Shown: positions 54,509 to 63,734, numbered from the stretch's first letter. The stretch is DNA of 64,000 bases from Burkholderia sp. WSM2232 (GCF_000472545.1 NZ_AWZV01000021.1:328-64327), one strand, 5' to 3'. Numbers and translations are program-made. The notes: a model not told the origin generated them from the letters alone.

Positions 54509-55636
54509 TCAGGAACGCACCTTCAACCGCCACAGCGAAGTAAGTTCCGCCACCCGCGCCTTGTGCAGCGGATCGGTCTCGTCGGTCGACTTCGGGTGCC
54601 GTGGGCGAATGTCCTCGCGCCCGGCCACCGTCAACCCCGCGTTCTCGATGGCGGCGAGCAGCCACTCGCGTGTACGCAGCCCGAGATGCTCCGCAAAGTC
54701 CGAAAGAATGAGCCAGCCTTCGCCGCCCGGCGACAGGTGATCCGGGAGGCCATTGAGGAAGCCGAGCAGCATGCGGCTGTCGGGATCGAAAACCGCATGC
54801 TCAATCGGCGAAGCGGGCCGCGCGGGTACCCACGGCGGATTGCAGACGACTAGCGGGGCGCGTCCTTCCGGAAACAGATCAGCCTGCACGACGTCGACCT
54901 GCTGCCCGTAGCCGAGGCGCGCGAGATTCTCGCGTGCACACGCAAGCGCCCGTGTGTCCTGGTCAGTCGCGACGATCTTCTTGACTCCGCGTTTGGCGAG
55001 CAGCGCGGCCAGCACGCCGGTGCCAGTGCCGATGTCAAACGCCTTGTTCAGCGAAGGCAGCGCCGTGCGCGCGACGAGATCCACGTACTCGCCGCGCACC
55101 GGCGAAAACACGCCGTAATGCGGATGAATCCGCTCGCCGAGCGCGGGAATCTCCACGCCCTTCTTGCGCCATTCGTGTGCGCCGATCAGGCCGAGCAACT
55201 CGCGCAACGACACGACCGATGCCTCGCCGGTCGGCGGGCCGTAAGTTTCCATGCATGCCTGCCGCACCTCGGGCGCGCGGCGCAGCGGAATTGCGTAGCC
55301 GGCGTCGAGCGGAATCAGGATCATGCCGAGGGTGCGCGCGCGCTGCGACTGCGTCTGGCGGTGCAGGTTGAACGCTTCGAGAGGCGTCGCCCCCTGCTTG
55401 CGCGGCTTGCGTTCAAGGCGCCGCGTGACCGCCTGCAGCAATTGCCGCGCGTTCTGGAAGTCGCCGCTCCATAGAAGCGCGGTGCCTTCGCACGCGAGCC
55501 GGTAGGCGGAATCTGCGGTGGTCCGGTCGTCGGCGACAATCACGCGCTTGGGCGGCGGCACCGCCGCTTCGGAGCGCCAACGCGCGGTGCGGGGGCCGTC
55601 GGCTTCGGGCCAGGTGATGCTTGCGGGGCTGGTCAT
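54509..55636 (-). CDS. Class I SAM-dependent methyltransferase (MTS domain)
   Basis: A 375-residue protein with a Small-methyltransferase domain: FDIGTGTGVLAALLA as SAM motif I and VVCNPPWVPARP as the catalytic NPPW. The second half is like RsmC or PrmB N-methyltransferases acting on rRNA or protein; the N-terminal 170 residues differ. The ATG at 55636 (MTSPAS) is a reasonable start, but reading to 55729 with a TTG or GTG start is possible. A tRNA gene lies upstream. Confidence 0.72.
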   Translation of the reverse strand: MTSPASITWPEADGPRTARWRSEAAVPPPKRVIVADDRTTADSAYRLACEGTALLWSGDFQNARQLLQAVTRRLERKPRKQGATPLEAFNLHRQTQSQRARTLGMILIPLDAGYAIPLRRAPEVRQACMETYGPPTGEASVVSLRELLGLIGAHEWRKKGVEIPALGERIHPHYGVFSPVRGEYVDLVARTALPSLNKAFDIGTGTGVLAALLAKRGVKKIVATDQDTRALACARENLARLGYGQQVDVVQADLFPEGRAPLVVCNPPWVPARPASPIEHAVFDPDSRMLLGFLNGLPDHLSPGGEGWLILSDFAEHLGLRTREWLLAAIENAGLTVAGREDIRPRHPKSTDETDPLHKARVAELTSLWRLKVRS

Positions 55637-55714
55637 GGTGAGGTCGTTTGACGAAAGCGCGGGCGCGTCACGGCGCACTTTCAGTGGTCGGGCTTCGCGA
55701 ACGTAGACAGTTTC

Positions 55715-55736
55715 GTCCACAATCGACAAGGTGAAA
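55715..55736 (+). repeat. 22-bp repeat, copy B (upstream of methyltransferase)
   Basis: Exact match to 53568-53589, 2.1 kb away. It overlaps the possible early start of the methyltransferase, so it may be upstream sequence rather than coding. Confidence 0.75.
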
Positions 55737-55803
55737 GAGATATGGCGATTTTAGCCCTCGCCCGTGCTCACCGCATACGCTGCAGGCGCTGTTCGGCCAA
55801 TAA

Positions 55804-55838
55804 AAAACGGGGTTCCTGACTGAACAGAAACCCCGTTT
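55804..55838 (-). terminator. Terminator after tRNA-Thr
   Basis: AAACGGGGTT and AACCCCGTTT pair on the minus strand just beyond the tRNA, with the RNA exit reading TTTTTTA. It ends the leftward transcript. Confidence 0.9.
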
Positions 55839-55846
55839 CGCACTAC

Positions 55847-55922
55847 TGGTGCCGGCTGCAGGACTCGAACCCGCCACCTCATGATTACAAGTCAAGCGCT
55901 CTACCTGATGAGCTAAGCCGGC
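55847..55922 (-). tRNA. tRNA-Thr (anticodon UGU)
   Basis: A 76-nt cloverleaf on the minus strand. The acceptor stem GCCGGC pairs with GCCGGC, the CCA is encoded (55847-55849), the T-arm is GCGGGTTCGAACCCGC, and the anticodon loop CTTGTAA gives TGT. The anticodon stem has one U-U mismatch at its second pair. It starts 20 bases beyond the sspB stop, so it may be co-transcribed with sspAB. Confidence 0.95.
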
Positions 55923-55941
55923 ATGAGGCCGTGATTCTACT

Positions 55942-56469
55942 TCATTTTACGAGCTTGAGGCGAGCCCTCCCGCCACCTTTCGAACCGTCGTCGTCGGGCG
56001 GCTCGCCTTCCGGGGCGCGCTCAGCGTCGACGGGGGCATCGGCGGCGGACGGACTGTCGAGCGCACGCGGCGTTGCCGGCGCAGCCGGTGTAGCCGGTGA
56101 CGCAGCCGGCTCCACGGCTTCAGCGTCCGCACCCGAATCGCGCGCCTCGCCGCCCGCGGACTCGACCTGGAACGCCATGCCCTGTCCGTTTTCGCGCGCG
56201 TAGATCGCGAGAACGTTGCCGACCGGCACCTCGATCTTGTGCGATTTACCGGAGAATCGGGCGCTGAACTCAATCCATTCGTTGCCCATCTGCAGCTGGC
56301 TTGTGGCCTCGAAGCTGATGTTCAACACGATCTCGTTGTCGCGCACGAACTGGCGCGGCACCCGCGTGTGATTGTCGACGCGCACGGCGATGTGCGGCGT
56401 GTAGCCGTTATCCGTGCACCACTCGTACAGCGCGCGCAGCAGATAAGGCTTGGTGGAAATCTCTTGCAT
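55942..56469 (-). CDS. sspB: ClpXP adaptor SspB
   Basis: A 175-residue adaptor that tethers ssrA-tagged proteins to ClpXP. The N-terminal domain (1-110) has KPYLLRALYEWCTDNGYTPH and VLNISFEATSQLQM; an unstructured Ala/Pro/Glu linker follows; the C-terminal tail RARLKLVK is the ClpX-binding motif. Longer N-terminal reading is rejected for lack of a ribosome site. It overlaps neither neighbour. Confidence 0.93.
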   Translation of the reverse strand: MQEISTKPYLLRALYEWCTDNGYTPHIAVRVDNHTRVPRQFVRDNEIVLNISFEATSQLQMGNEWIEFSARFSGKSHKIEVPVGNVLAIYARENGQGMAFQVESAGGEARDSGADAEAVEPAASPATPAAPATPRALDSPSAADAPVDAERAPEGEPPDDDGSKGGGRARLKLVK

Positions 56470-56538
56470 CAGCAGTCCTTTTACCGGGCGCGGGCAGGCG
56501 CGCACTCAACCGCGCGGCGCCCGAACCCAAAGCCCAAC

Positions 56539-57150
56539 TCAACGACGCATTACCTTTTCCGAAGGCGTGAGCGCCTCGATGTAAGCCGGACGGCTAAAAA
56601 TGCGCTCGGCGTACTTCATCAGCGGCGCGGCGTTCTTCGACAGCTCGATGCCGTAGTGATCCAGACGCCACAGCAGCGGCGCAATGGCGACGTCGAGCAT
56701 GGAGAACTCTTCGCCGAGCATGTACTTGTTCTTCAGGAAGATCGGCGCGAGTTGCGTCAGGCGGTCGCGAATAGCCAGGCGCGCTTTCTCGTGATTTTTC
56801 TCCGCGGCCTTGCCCTTTTCGTTCTCGAGCGTGCCGACGTGGACAAACAGTTCCTTTTCGAAGTTCAGCAGGAACAGGCGCGCGCGCGCCCGCTGCACCG
56901 GGTCGGCCGGCATCAGCTGCGGGTGCGGAAAGCGCTCGTCGATATACTCGTTGATGATGTTCGATTCGTACAGAATCAGGTCCCGTTCGACGAGAATCGG
57001 CACTTGACCATACGGATTCATCACGGCGATGTCTTCCGGCTTGTTAAACAGGTCGACGTCGCGGATCTCGAAGTCCATGCCCTTTTCGAACAACACCAGC
57101 CGGCAACGCTGGGAGAACGGGCAAGTAGTGCCGGAATACAGAACCATCAT
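56539..57150 (-). CDS. sspA: Stringent starvation protein A
   Basis: A 203-residue GST-fold protein that binds RNA polymerase. The thioredoxin-like half has LYSGTTCPFSQRCRLVLFEKG and VPILVERDLILYESNIINEYID, the helical half fills about 85-195. It is inactive as a transferase and tunes stationary-phase transcription. It precedes sspB by about 70 bases. Confidence 0.93.
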   Translation of the reverse strand: MMVLYSGTTCPFSQRCRLVLFEKGMDFEIRDVDLFNKPEDIAVMNPYGQVPILVERDLILYESNIINEYIDERFPHPQLMPADPVQRARARLFLLNFEKELFVHVGTLENEKGKAAEKNHEKARLAIRDRLTQLAPIFLKNKYMLGEEFSMLDVAIAPLLWRLDHYGIELSKNAAPLMKYAERIFSRPAYIEALTPSEKVMRR

Positions 57151-57188
57151 GATTTACGTTTCCTCAAAAAGCTGAAGGGCCAGCGCGC

Positions 57189-57214
57189 GGAAAAACCGTT
57201 CAACAGGTTTTTCC
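57189..57214. repeat. Perfect 9-bp inverted repeat between petC and sspA
   Basis: GGAAAAACC and GGTTTTTCC flank an 8-nt loop in the petC-sspA gap, with GCGC on each side that can add pairs. It could attenuate transcription from the pet operon into sspA. No clean T-tail is present. Confidence 0.55.
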
Positions 57215-57246
57215 TGGCGCCGGCCCCACGCCGTGTAGCGGCGTGA

Positions 57247-58002
57247 TTATTTGATATGTTTCCAGTACGCGGCGTTCAGTCGCCAGGCGAAAAAGCTCAG
57301 AATACCGAGGAACAGCAGCACCCACACGCCCAGTTGCTTGCGGGTTTTCTGCGTCGGCTCGGACATCCAGGACAGGTACGACACAAGGTCGGCCACAGCA
57401 GAATCATAATCTACCGGCGACATCGTCCCCGGCGTGACCTGCTGGAAGCCCACAAATTTGTGCACCGTCTCGCCTGTTCTTTCGTCGACTTCGTCACCGA
57501 ATTTCGCGGTACGTTGCCCCTGAAGCTGCCACAGCACGTGAGGCATGCTCACGTTTTCATACACCAGGTTGTTCCAGCCCGTCGGCCGCGTATTGTCGCG
57601 ATAAAAACTGCGCAAATACGTGTAAAGCCAGTCCTTGCCGCGCGCCCGCGCTTCCACCGACAAATCCGGCGGACTCGCGCCGAACCACGCCTTCGCGTCG
57701 TCCGGGCGCATGGCCACCGTCATCGTGTTGCCGATCTTGTCGGTCGTGAAGAGCAGATTGGACTGAATTTCGCTCGGTGTGATGCCGAGGTCGGTCAGCC
57801 GGTTGTAGCGCACCAGGTTCGCGCTGTGGCAATTCAGGCAGTAGTTTACAAACAATTGCGCGCCGTGCTGCAAAGAAGCGAAATTGTCCGCGTTATCCGG
57901 CGCGCGGTCGAGATGAACGTTCTCGTCCGCGTACGCCGGGCCGGCCACAAGCGCGAGCAGTGTCGCGCCGATCAGCGCGCACGTCGAAAGCAGCTTTCTC
58001 AT
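57247..58002 (-). CDS. petC: Cytochrome c1
   Basis: A 251-residue heme c subunit of the bc1 complex. A signal peptide is followed by the CXXCH site Cys55-Leu-Asn-Cys58-His59. The VSMPHVLW segment probably supplies the axial methionine. A C-terminal membrane helix (LGVWVLLFLGILSFFAW) anchors it. It passes electrons from the Rieske protein to cytochrome c. Confidence 0.94.
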   Translation of the reverse strand: MRKLLSTCALIGATLLALVAGPAYADENVHLDRAPDNADNFASLQHGAQLFVNYCLNCHSANLVRYNRLTDLGITPSEIQSNLLFTTDKIGNTMTVAMRPDDAKAWFGASPPDLSVEARARGKDWLYTYLRSFYRDNTRPTGWNNLVYENVSMPHVLWQLQGQRTAKFGDEVDERTGETVHKFVGFQQVTPGTMSPVDYDSAVADLVSYLSWMSEPTQKTRKQLGVWVLLFLGILSFFAWRLNAAYWKHIK

Positions 58003-58025
58003 CTTCGTGTTCTCCTCGCTCGCGG

Positions 58026-59405
58026 TTAGTGGGGCTTGTAGCGCACACGCTCAGGCGGTTGCCTGAAGGTGCCAAGCCGCGTCCAGAACGGCATGCCGAG
58101 GAAAAACGCGAAGTAGATCAGCGCGCAAACCTGCGCAATCAACGTGGCGGTCGGCGACGGCGGTTTCGTGCCGAGGAAGCCCAGCGTCAGGAAGGCGACC
58201 ACGAAAATTCCGTAGAACACTTTGTGGAAGAACGGCCGGTAACGGATCGACTTGACCGGCGAGCGGTCGAGCCAAGGCAGGAAGAACAGCGAAATTACCG
58301 CGCCGCCCATCACCACCACGCCCCAGAACTTCGACTCGGTAAACGCCATGGCGAGAATCACCAGCACCGCGAGCACCGGCAAGCCGAGCCTCCATTTGCC
58401 GCGCGCGCGCACCAGCGCGAGCAGGCCGAGCAACGCGATGACGATCATCAGGACGATCTTGAACGGGTCGGTGGTGGCGCGCAGCATCGCGTAAAACGCT
58501 GTGAAGTACCAGACCGGCGCGATTTCGGGCGGCGTTTGCAGCGGATTGGCCGGCACGAAGTTGTTCGCCTCGAGGAAGTACCCGCCCATCTCCGGTGCGA
58601 AGAAAATGATTGCCGCGAAGATCATGAGGAACACGGACACCCCCATGAAATCGTGCACCGAGTAGTACGGGTGGAACGGAATGCCGTCGAGCGGAATGCC
58701 GTCCGGGCCCTTCTTGGCCTTGATCTCAATGCCGTCCGGATTGTTCGAGCCCACTTCGTGCAGCGCGACGAGATGCGCGACCACCAGCCCAAGCAGCACG
58801 AGAGGTATCGCGATCACGTGAAACGCGAAAAAGCGGTTCAGCGTGACGTCCGACACCACGTAGTCGCCGCGAATCCACAGCGACAGGTCAGGGCCGATGA
58901 AAGGAATGGCCGAGAACAGATTCACGATCACCTGCGCGCCCCAGAACGACATCTGGCCCCACGGCAGCAGGTAGCCGAAAAACGCCTCCGCCATCAAGCA
59001 GAGAAAGATCGCGCAGCCGAAAATCCACACCAGTTCGCGCGGCTTGCGGTATGAGCCGTACATGAGCCCGCGGAACATGTGCAGATAAACGACCACGAAG
59101 AACATCGAGGCGCCCGTGGAATGCATATAGCGGATCAGCCAGCCCCACGGCACTTCGCGCATGATGTACTCGACCGACGCGAACGCGAGCGTTGCGTCGG
59201 GCTTGTAGTTCATCGTGAGGAAGATGCCCGTGACGATCTGGTTGACCAGCACCAGCAGCGCAAGCGAGCCGAAAAAGTACCAGAAGTTGAAGTTCTTCGG
59301 CGCGTAGTACTCGGAAACGTGCTTTTTCCACGTGGACGTGAACGGAAAGCGCCGGTCGAGCCAGCCGACGAGCCCGGTCGTCTCTACTTCGTGTTCGATC
59401 GCCAT
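58026..59405 (-). CDS. petB: Cytochrome b
   Basis: A 459-residue membrane subunit with about nine spans. The N-terminal half has the heme-binding helices (YMHSTGASMFFVVVYLHMFRG, AFHVIAIPLVLLGLVVAHLVAL), the quinone-pocket PWGQMSFWGAQVI and the PEWY-like PVWYFTAFYAMLRA. It is fused as a full-length cytochrome b rather than split. The start overlaps the petA stop by one base (TAATG). Confidence 0.95.
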   Translation of the reverse strand: MAIEHEVETTGLVGWLDRRFPFTSTWKKHVSEYYAPKNFNFWYFFGSLALLVLVNQIVTGIFLTMNYKPDATLAFASVEYIMREVPWGWLIRYMHSTGASMFFVVVYLHMFRGLMYGSYRKPRELVWIFGCAIFLCLMAEAFFGYLLPWGQMSFWGAQVIVNLFSAIPFIGPDLSLWIRGDYVVSDVTLNRFFAFHVIAIPLVLLGLVVAHLVALHEVGSNNPDGIEIKAKKGPDGIPLDGIPFHPYYSVHDFMGVSVFLMIFAAIIFFAPEMGGYFLEANNFVPANPLQTPPEIAPVWYFTAFYAMLRATTDPFKIVLMIVIALLGLLALVRARGKWRLGLPVLAVLVILAMAFTESKFWGVVVMGGAVISLFFLPWLDRSPVKSIRYRPFFHKVFYGIFVVAFLTLGFLGTKPPSPTATLIAQVCALIYFAFFLGMPFWTRLGTFRQPPERVRYKPH

Positions 59406-60025
59406 TACGCTTCTCCTTTCTCGTCCTTGCCGATCACGAGGCCGTTGGCCGAGGTGAACATGTAAGGCGGGATGTCGAGGTTCTGCGGCGCAGGTTTGTT
59501 CTTGAAGACGCGGCCGGCCATGTCATAGGTCGAACCGTGGCAAGGGCAGAGGAAACCGCCTGGCCAGTCGTCCGGCAGATTGGGCTGCGCGCCCTCCTGG
59601 AAGCGCGGCGTCGGCGTGCAGCCGAGATGCGTGCATACGGCGACGGCGACAAAAATATTCTTGTGGTCGGTGCGCGAACGGAATTCGTTGTTGCAGTACT
59701 CCGGCAACGGCATCGAAAAGGGATTCTTGCTCGCGGGGTCGGCTAACTCGTTATCCGCCTTCTTGACGTCGGCGAGCATCTTCTCCGTGCGGTTAATGAT
59801 CCACACCGGTTTGCCGCGCCACGCGACGGTTTTCATGTCCCCCGGTTTGAGATCACTGATATCCACTTCGACCGGCGCTCCGGCTGCCTTGGCTTTTTCA
59901 GATGGTGCAAACGAACTAACAAAGGGTACGACAGTGGCAACGCCTCCAATGCCACCTGCTACGGTCGTCGCTATCAGCCAGGTACGGCGGCTGCCGTCGA
60001 CGCGTTCATCTTCCTTGTCTCGCAT
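59405..60025 (-). CDS. petA: Rieske iron-sulfur protein
   Basis: A 206-residue [2Fe-2S] subunit. The cluster motifs are CTHLGC and CPCHGS. The N-terminus has a twin-arginine motif, SRRTWLIATT, and a membrane anchor, so export by the Tat system encoded at the far right of the window is expected. It heads petABC. The ATG at 60025 is preferred over an earlier GTG. Confidence 0.94.
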   Translation of the reverse strand: MRDKEDERVDGSRRTWLIATTVAGGIGGVATVVPFVSSFAPSEKAKAAGAPVEVDISDLKPGDMKTVAWRGKPVWIINRTEKMLADVKKADNELADPASKNPFSMPLPEYCNNEFRSRTDHKNIFVAVAVCTHLGCTPTPRFQEGAQPNLPDDWPGGFLCPCHGSTYDMAGRVFKNKPAPQNLDIPPYMFTSANGLVIGKDEKGEA

Positions 60026-60253
60026 CACACGCCCCACTTCTGAGTTGGATTTTCCTTCAGGTCGCTTCTACCGCCGCTAGTTTGCTCGAATGGAGTCGCC
60101 ATTTACAAGGGCCGATTGCCAAAAACCGTGCGAAGCCCTTGATAACTCAGGGTTTCTCCGTACGTATCGCAAACTTTTTCACACCTCCTTTTAAGTGCCC
60201 CCTCCGTTATTCGAGCTTTTTTCTTTGCTAATGCGTATTTGATATTTCGGCGC

Positions 60254-61000
60254 TTAAACGGGGTTCGGGATATCGATAAAGAGGTGCTCGATATCGAACT
60301 GCTCGGAGAGGTGCTTGCCCACCGCCTGCACGCCGAAGCGCTCCGTTGCGTGATGCCCTGCGGCGAGAAACGCGACGCCGCTTTCCGCCGACGTGTGCAT
60401 GACCGACTCCGACACCTCGCCCGTCAGATAGACATCTGCGCCGGCGTTGATCGCCGCGTCGAACATGCCTTGCGCGGCGCCGGTGCACCACGCGACCCGG
60501 CGCAACATGCGGTCCTGATCGCCGAACACGAGTGGCGTGCGGCCGAGCGTCTGCTCGATCTCCGCGGTAAAGTGCGCGAGCGTAATCGGCATCGCAAAGG
60601 TGGCGAGCCAGCCGAGGTCGTTCTCGCCGAAGCGCGCGTCGCTGATCCAACCCATTTTCGCGGCGATCTGCGCGTTGTTGCCGAATTCCGGATGATCGTC
60701 GAGCGGCAGGTGATAGGCGAAGAGGTTCAGGTCGTTGCCGAGCAGCAGTTTCAGGCGCGCGTATTTGCGACCGGTGATCTGCGGCGCCTCGTTGCGCCAG
60801 AAGTAGCCATGATGAACCAGCACGGCGTCCGCGCCCCAATCGAGCGCCGCTTCGAGAAAGGCCACGGAGGCCGTCACGCCGGTCGCGAGTTTGCCGATCT
60901 TACGGCGCCCCTCCACTTGCAGGCCGTTCGGGCAATAGTCCTTGAAGCGCGCGGTTTCAAGGAGATTGTTCAAGTACAATTCAAGTTCGATCCGATCCAT
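60254..61000 (-). CDS. Nif3-like dinuclear metal protein
   Basis: A 248-residue Nif3/YbgI-family protein. The two-metal site is suggested by VLVHHGYFWRNE and AAGHHATERFG plus DQDRMLRR-linked acidic residues. The family forms a hexamer; it has been annotated as GTP cyclohydrolase I type 2, but the true role is uncertain. It diverges from the protease gene with only 19 bases between starts. Confidence 0.82.
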   Translation of the reverse strand: MDRIELELYLNNLLETARFKDYCPNGLQVEGRRKIGKLATGVTASVAFLEAALDWGADAVLVHHGYFWRNEAPQITGRKYARLKLLLGNDLNLFAYHLPLDDHPEFGNNAQIAAKMGWISDARFGENDLGWLATFAMPITLAHFTAEIEQTLGRTPLVFGDQDRMLRRVAWCTGAAQGMFDAAINAGADVYLTGEVSESVMHTSAESGVAFLAAGHHATERFGVQAVGKHLSEQFDIEHLFIDIPNPV

Positions 61001-61019
61001 ATAAACCTCTAGTCTTCAG

Positions 61020-62234
61020 ATGCTTAGACGCTTCTGGCTGTTCTTCGCCCAAGCGGTGACTGTGCTGTTGGCGCTGATGTTCATCATCGCGACCCTGAAA
61101 CCGCAGTGGCTCCAGCGTCAAGGGCAATTCGGCAAGCAGCTTGCCGAACCGATCGTCGCGCTGCGCGAAGTGGCGCCGGGCATTGGCAGCGGGCCTGCAA
61201 CGACGTCCTACGCGGACGCCGCTCAAAAGGCCATGCCCGCGGTCGTCAATGTGTTTTCCAGCAAAGATGGCTCACTGCCGCCGGATCCGCGTGCCAAAGA
61301 CCCACTGTTCCGCTACTTCTTCGGCGACAAGAACAATCGCAAGCAGCGCGAGCAACCGGCCGCGAACCTGGGCTCCGGGGTGATAGTGAGTTCGGAAGGG
61401 TACATTCTAACGAACCAGCACGTTGTCGACGGCGCAGATCAGATCGAAATCGCCCTGGCCGACGGCCGCACCACGAATGCGAAGGTGATCGGCATCGATC
61501 CCGAAACGGATCTCGCCGTGCTCAAGGTCAACATGACGAACCTGCCCACCATCACGCTCGGCCGCATGGAGCAGACGCGCGTAGGCGACGTGGTGCTGGC
61601 CATCGGCAATCCGTTCGGCGTAGGGCAGACGGTCACCATGGGTATCGTGAGCGCGCTTGGCCGCAATCACCTCGGCATCAACACCTTCGAAAACTTCATC
61701 CAGACGGATGCGGCGATCAATCCCGGCAACTCGGGTGGCGCCCTTGTCGACGTGAACGGCAATCTGCTGGGCATCAACACGGCCATTTACTCGCGCTCGG
61801 GCGGCTCGCTCGGCATTGGCTTTGCGATTCCCGTGTCGACCGCGCGCAGCGTGCTGGAGAGCATCATCACCACCGGCTCGGTCACGCGCGGCTGGATCGG
61901 CGTGGAGCCGCAAGACGTCACGCCGGAGATTGCCGAGTCGTTTGGACTGGACCAGAAGTCAGGGGCAATCGTGGCGGGCGTGCTCAAGAACGGCCCGGCC
62001 GACCGTGCAGGCATCAAGCCGGGCGATATTCTGATGAACGTGAACGGTCAGGAAATCACCGACACGACGCGCTTGCTGAATGTGATCGCACAGATCAAGC
62101 CGGGTACGGCCGCGAAGGTGCATCTGGTGCGCAAGAACCGCGAACTGGATGTGGACGTGATCATCGGCAAGCGCCCGCCGCCGCCGAAGCAGCCGGTCGA
62201 AGACAGCGACCAGCAGGACGACGAAGGCGGTTAA
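61020..62234 (+). CDS. S1C serine protease with PDZ domain (DegS/AlgW-like)
   Basis: A 404-residue HtrA-type protease with an N-terminal membrane anchor (about 7-27). The catalytic triad is His134 (TNQHVV), Asp164 (PETDLAVL) and Ser238 (NPGNSGGAL). One PDZ domain (about 285-385) follows. Single-PDZ anchored members are like DegS or AlgW, which trim anti-sigma factors in envelope stress. That role is inferred. Confidence 0.87.
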   Translation: MLRRFWLFFAQAVTVLLALMFIIATLKPQWLQRQGQFGKQLAEPIVALREVAPGIGSGPATTSYADAAQKAMPAVVNVFSSKDGSLPPDPRAKDPLFRYFFGDKNNRKQREQPAANLGSGVIVSSEGYILTNQHVVDGADQIEIALADGRTTNAKVIGIDPETDLAVLKVNMTNLPTITLGRMEQTRVGDVVLAIGNPFGVGQTVTMGIVSALGRNHLGINTFENFIQTDAAINPGNSGGALVDVNGNLLGINTAIYSRSGGSLGIGFAIPVSTARSVLESIITTGSVTRGWIGVEPQDVTPEIAESFGLDQKSGAIVAGVLKNGPADRAGIKPGDILMNVNGQEITDTTRLLNVIAQIKPGTAAKVHLVRKNRELDVDVIIGKRPPPPKQPVEDSDQQDDEGG

Positions 62235-62317
62235 GCGCAAGCCGCGCGGCGAACCGGGCCGCTCTATCGCGTGTCGAGCGGTGGAACGGTGGACCAGTCG
62301 AACGCCGGCAGGCAAAC

Positions 62318-62350
62318 AAAAAGGGCAGTCCGTTGCGGACTGCCCTTTTT
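62318..62350. terminator. Bidirectional terminator between protease and tatC
   Basis: AAAAAGGGCAGTCCG and CGGACTGCCCTTTTT form a perfect 15-bp stem with a TTG loop. It should end the rightward protease and the leftward tat transcript. Confidence 0.93.
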
Positions 62351-62401
62351 GCTTGCTGTTCAGTTAATGGAGAGACCTGATCGATCCCCACGCCGCATGC
62401 A

Positions 62402-63181
62402 TCAACCGGGCGGACTCGCGTCCTCGACTACAGCGGGTTGCTTGCCGACAATCAGCCGCGCCGCGATGATACCTGCCTCGTATAGCACGACGAGCGGAAT
62501 GGCGAGGATCAACTGCGAGAACACGTCGGGCGGCGTAACCACCGCCGAAATCACGAACGCGCCGACAATCACGTACGGCCGCACTTCCTTGAGCTTCTTG
62601 AGCGTCACCACGTTCATTCGCACCAGCAGGACGACCACAATCGGCACTTCAAACGTCACGCCAAATGCAATGAACATGGTGAGCACGAAGCTCAGGTAGT
62701 TGTCGATATCCGTCGTCATCTCCGCGCCGAGCGGCGCGTTGTAATGCGCCATTACACGGAAAATGGTGGGAAACACGACAAAATACGCGAACGCCATGCC
62801 GCACAGGAACAGCGTGTAGCTGCTGCCGACCAGCGGCCCCACGAGCTTTTTCTCGTGCTGATAAAGACCCGGCGCGACGAACGCCCAGATCTGGTACAGC
62901 ACGAAAGGCAACGCGATTACGAAGGCGACCAGCATGGTCACTTTCATCGGCACGAAGAACGAGCCGGTGACGTCGGTCACGATCATCTTGCCGTCTTTCG
63001 GCAGGTTGTTCATGAGCGGGCGCGCCAGCAGCCGGAATATATCCGGCGCCCAGTACACCAGCCCGACAAACACCACGATGACGGCAAGGCCCGCGCGGAT
63101 GATGCGGTCCCGCAATTCGACGAGGTGCGAAATGAAGGTCTCTTCAGTGCCTTCTTCCTGGCTTTTCTGGGGGTCGCTCAC
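62402..63181 (-). CDS. tatC: Twin-arginine translocase subunit TatC
   Basis: A 259-residue six-span membrane protein. FISHLVELRDRII at the start, FAYFVVFPTIFR and the FGVTFEVPIVVVLL helix are characteristic. TatC reads the twin-arginine signal and with TatB forms the receptor. It follows tatB by 34 bases on the minus strand. Confidence 0.93.
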   Translation of the reverse strand: MSDPQKSQEEGTEETFISHLVELRDRIIRAGLAVIVVFVGLVYWAPDIFRLLARPLMNNLPKDGKMIVTDVTGSFFVPMKVTMLVAFVIALPFVLYQIWAFVAPGLYQHEKKLVGPLVGSSYTLFLCGMAFAYFVVFPTIFRVMAHYNAPLGAEMTTDIDNYLSFVLTMFIAFGVTFEVPIVVVLLVRMNVVTLKKLKEVRPYVIVGAFVISAVVTPPDVFSQLILAIPLVVLYEAGIIAARLIVGKQPAVVEDASPPG

Positions 63182-63215
63182 ACCGGCCCTCGGTTAGAGA
63201 TTGTCGTTCTGGTCA

Positions 63216-63734
63216 TCAGAAAAACCGCGTCGGACGACGCATGCTGGCAGGCGTATGCCGCGCCACGCGCGCCGCGCCCGACTGCACGCGCGTGCGGCGC
63301 GTGGTAGCGCGCTTGTACCAGGTGGGCATGGCGGTTTGCTTGACGCGCCAGTTCTTGCGCCTCGTCGTCGCGGCGGGCGTGCTGGTCGGCCACGAAGCGT
63401 TGCCGGCGTCTTCGACCGCGCCGCCCGCAATGCTGGGCGACACCGACGTGCCGCTGTTCCACGCGTCGTTCAACTCGGTTTCGTGCTTGCGTAGATTTTC
63501 CTGGACGGCGGTTTCTACATTGCTCGCCGCCGTCTCGAACTCGGTTTTCATGCGACGCAATTCGTCGAGTTCGATTTCCCGCGTGACTTCCGCCTTCACG
63601 TCGTTGATGTAGCGCTGCGCGCGTCCAAACAGCGCGCCGGCCGTGCGGGCGACGCGCGGCAGCCGCTCAGGGCCGAGCACGACCAGAGCGACGACGCCGA
63701 TCAGCGCCATCTTGGTTAGACCGAGGTCCAGCAT
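63216..63734 (-). CDS. tatB: Twin-arginine translocase subunit TatB
   Basis: A 172-residue protein with an N-terminal membrane helix (about 5-20: MALIGVVALVVLGPERLP), an amphipathic helix, a charged coiled region, and a long Ala/Thr/Arg-rich tail. TatB couples the signal-bound TatC to TatA. The GPERLP hinge is a TatB feature. Confidence 0.9.
   Translation of the reverse strand: MLDLGLTKMALIGVVALVVLGPERLPRVARTAGALFGRAQRYINDVKAEVTREIELDELRRMKTEFETAASNVETAVQENLRKHETELNDAWNSGTSVSPSIAGGAVEDAGNASWPTSTPAATTRRKNWRVKQTAMPTWYKRATTRRTRVQSGAARVARHTPASMRRPTRFF

Noticed and set aside
55668..55895. A 75-residue minus-strand frame over the tRNA-Thr region
   Set aside because: Its N-terminal HEVAGSSPAAGT is the well-known spurious translation of a tRNA gene.
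57960..59054. A 364-residue plus-strand frame opposite petB
   Set aside because: It is antisense to a complete cytochrome b.
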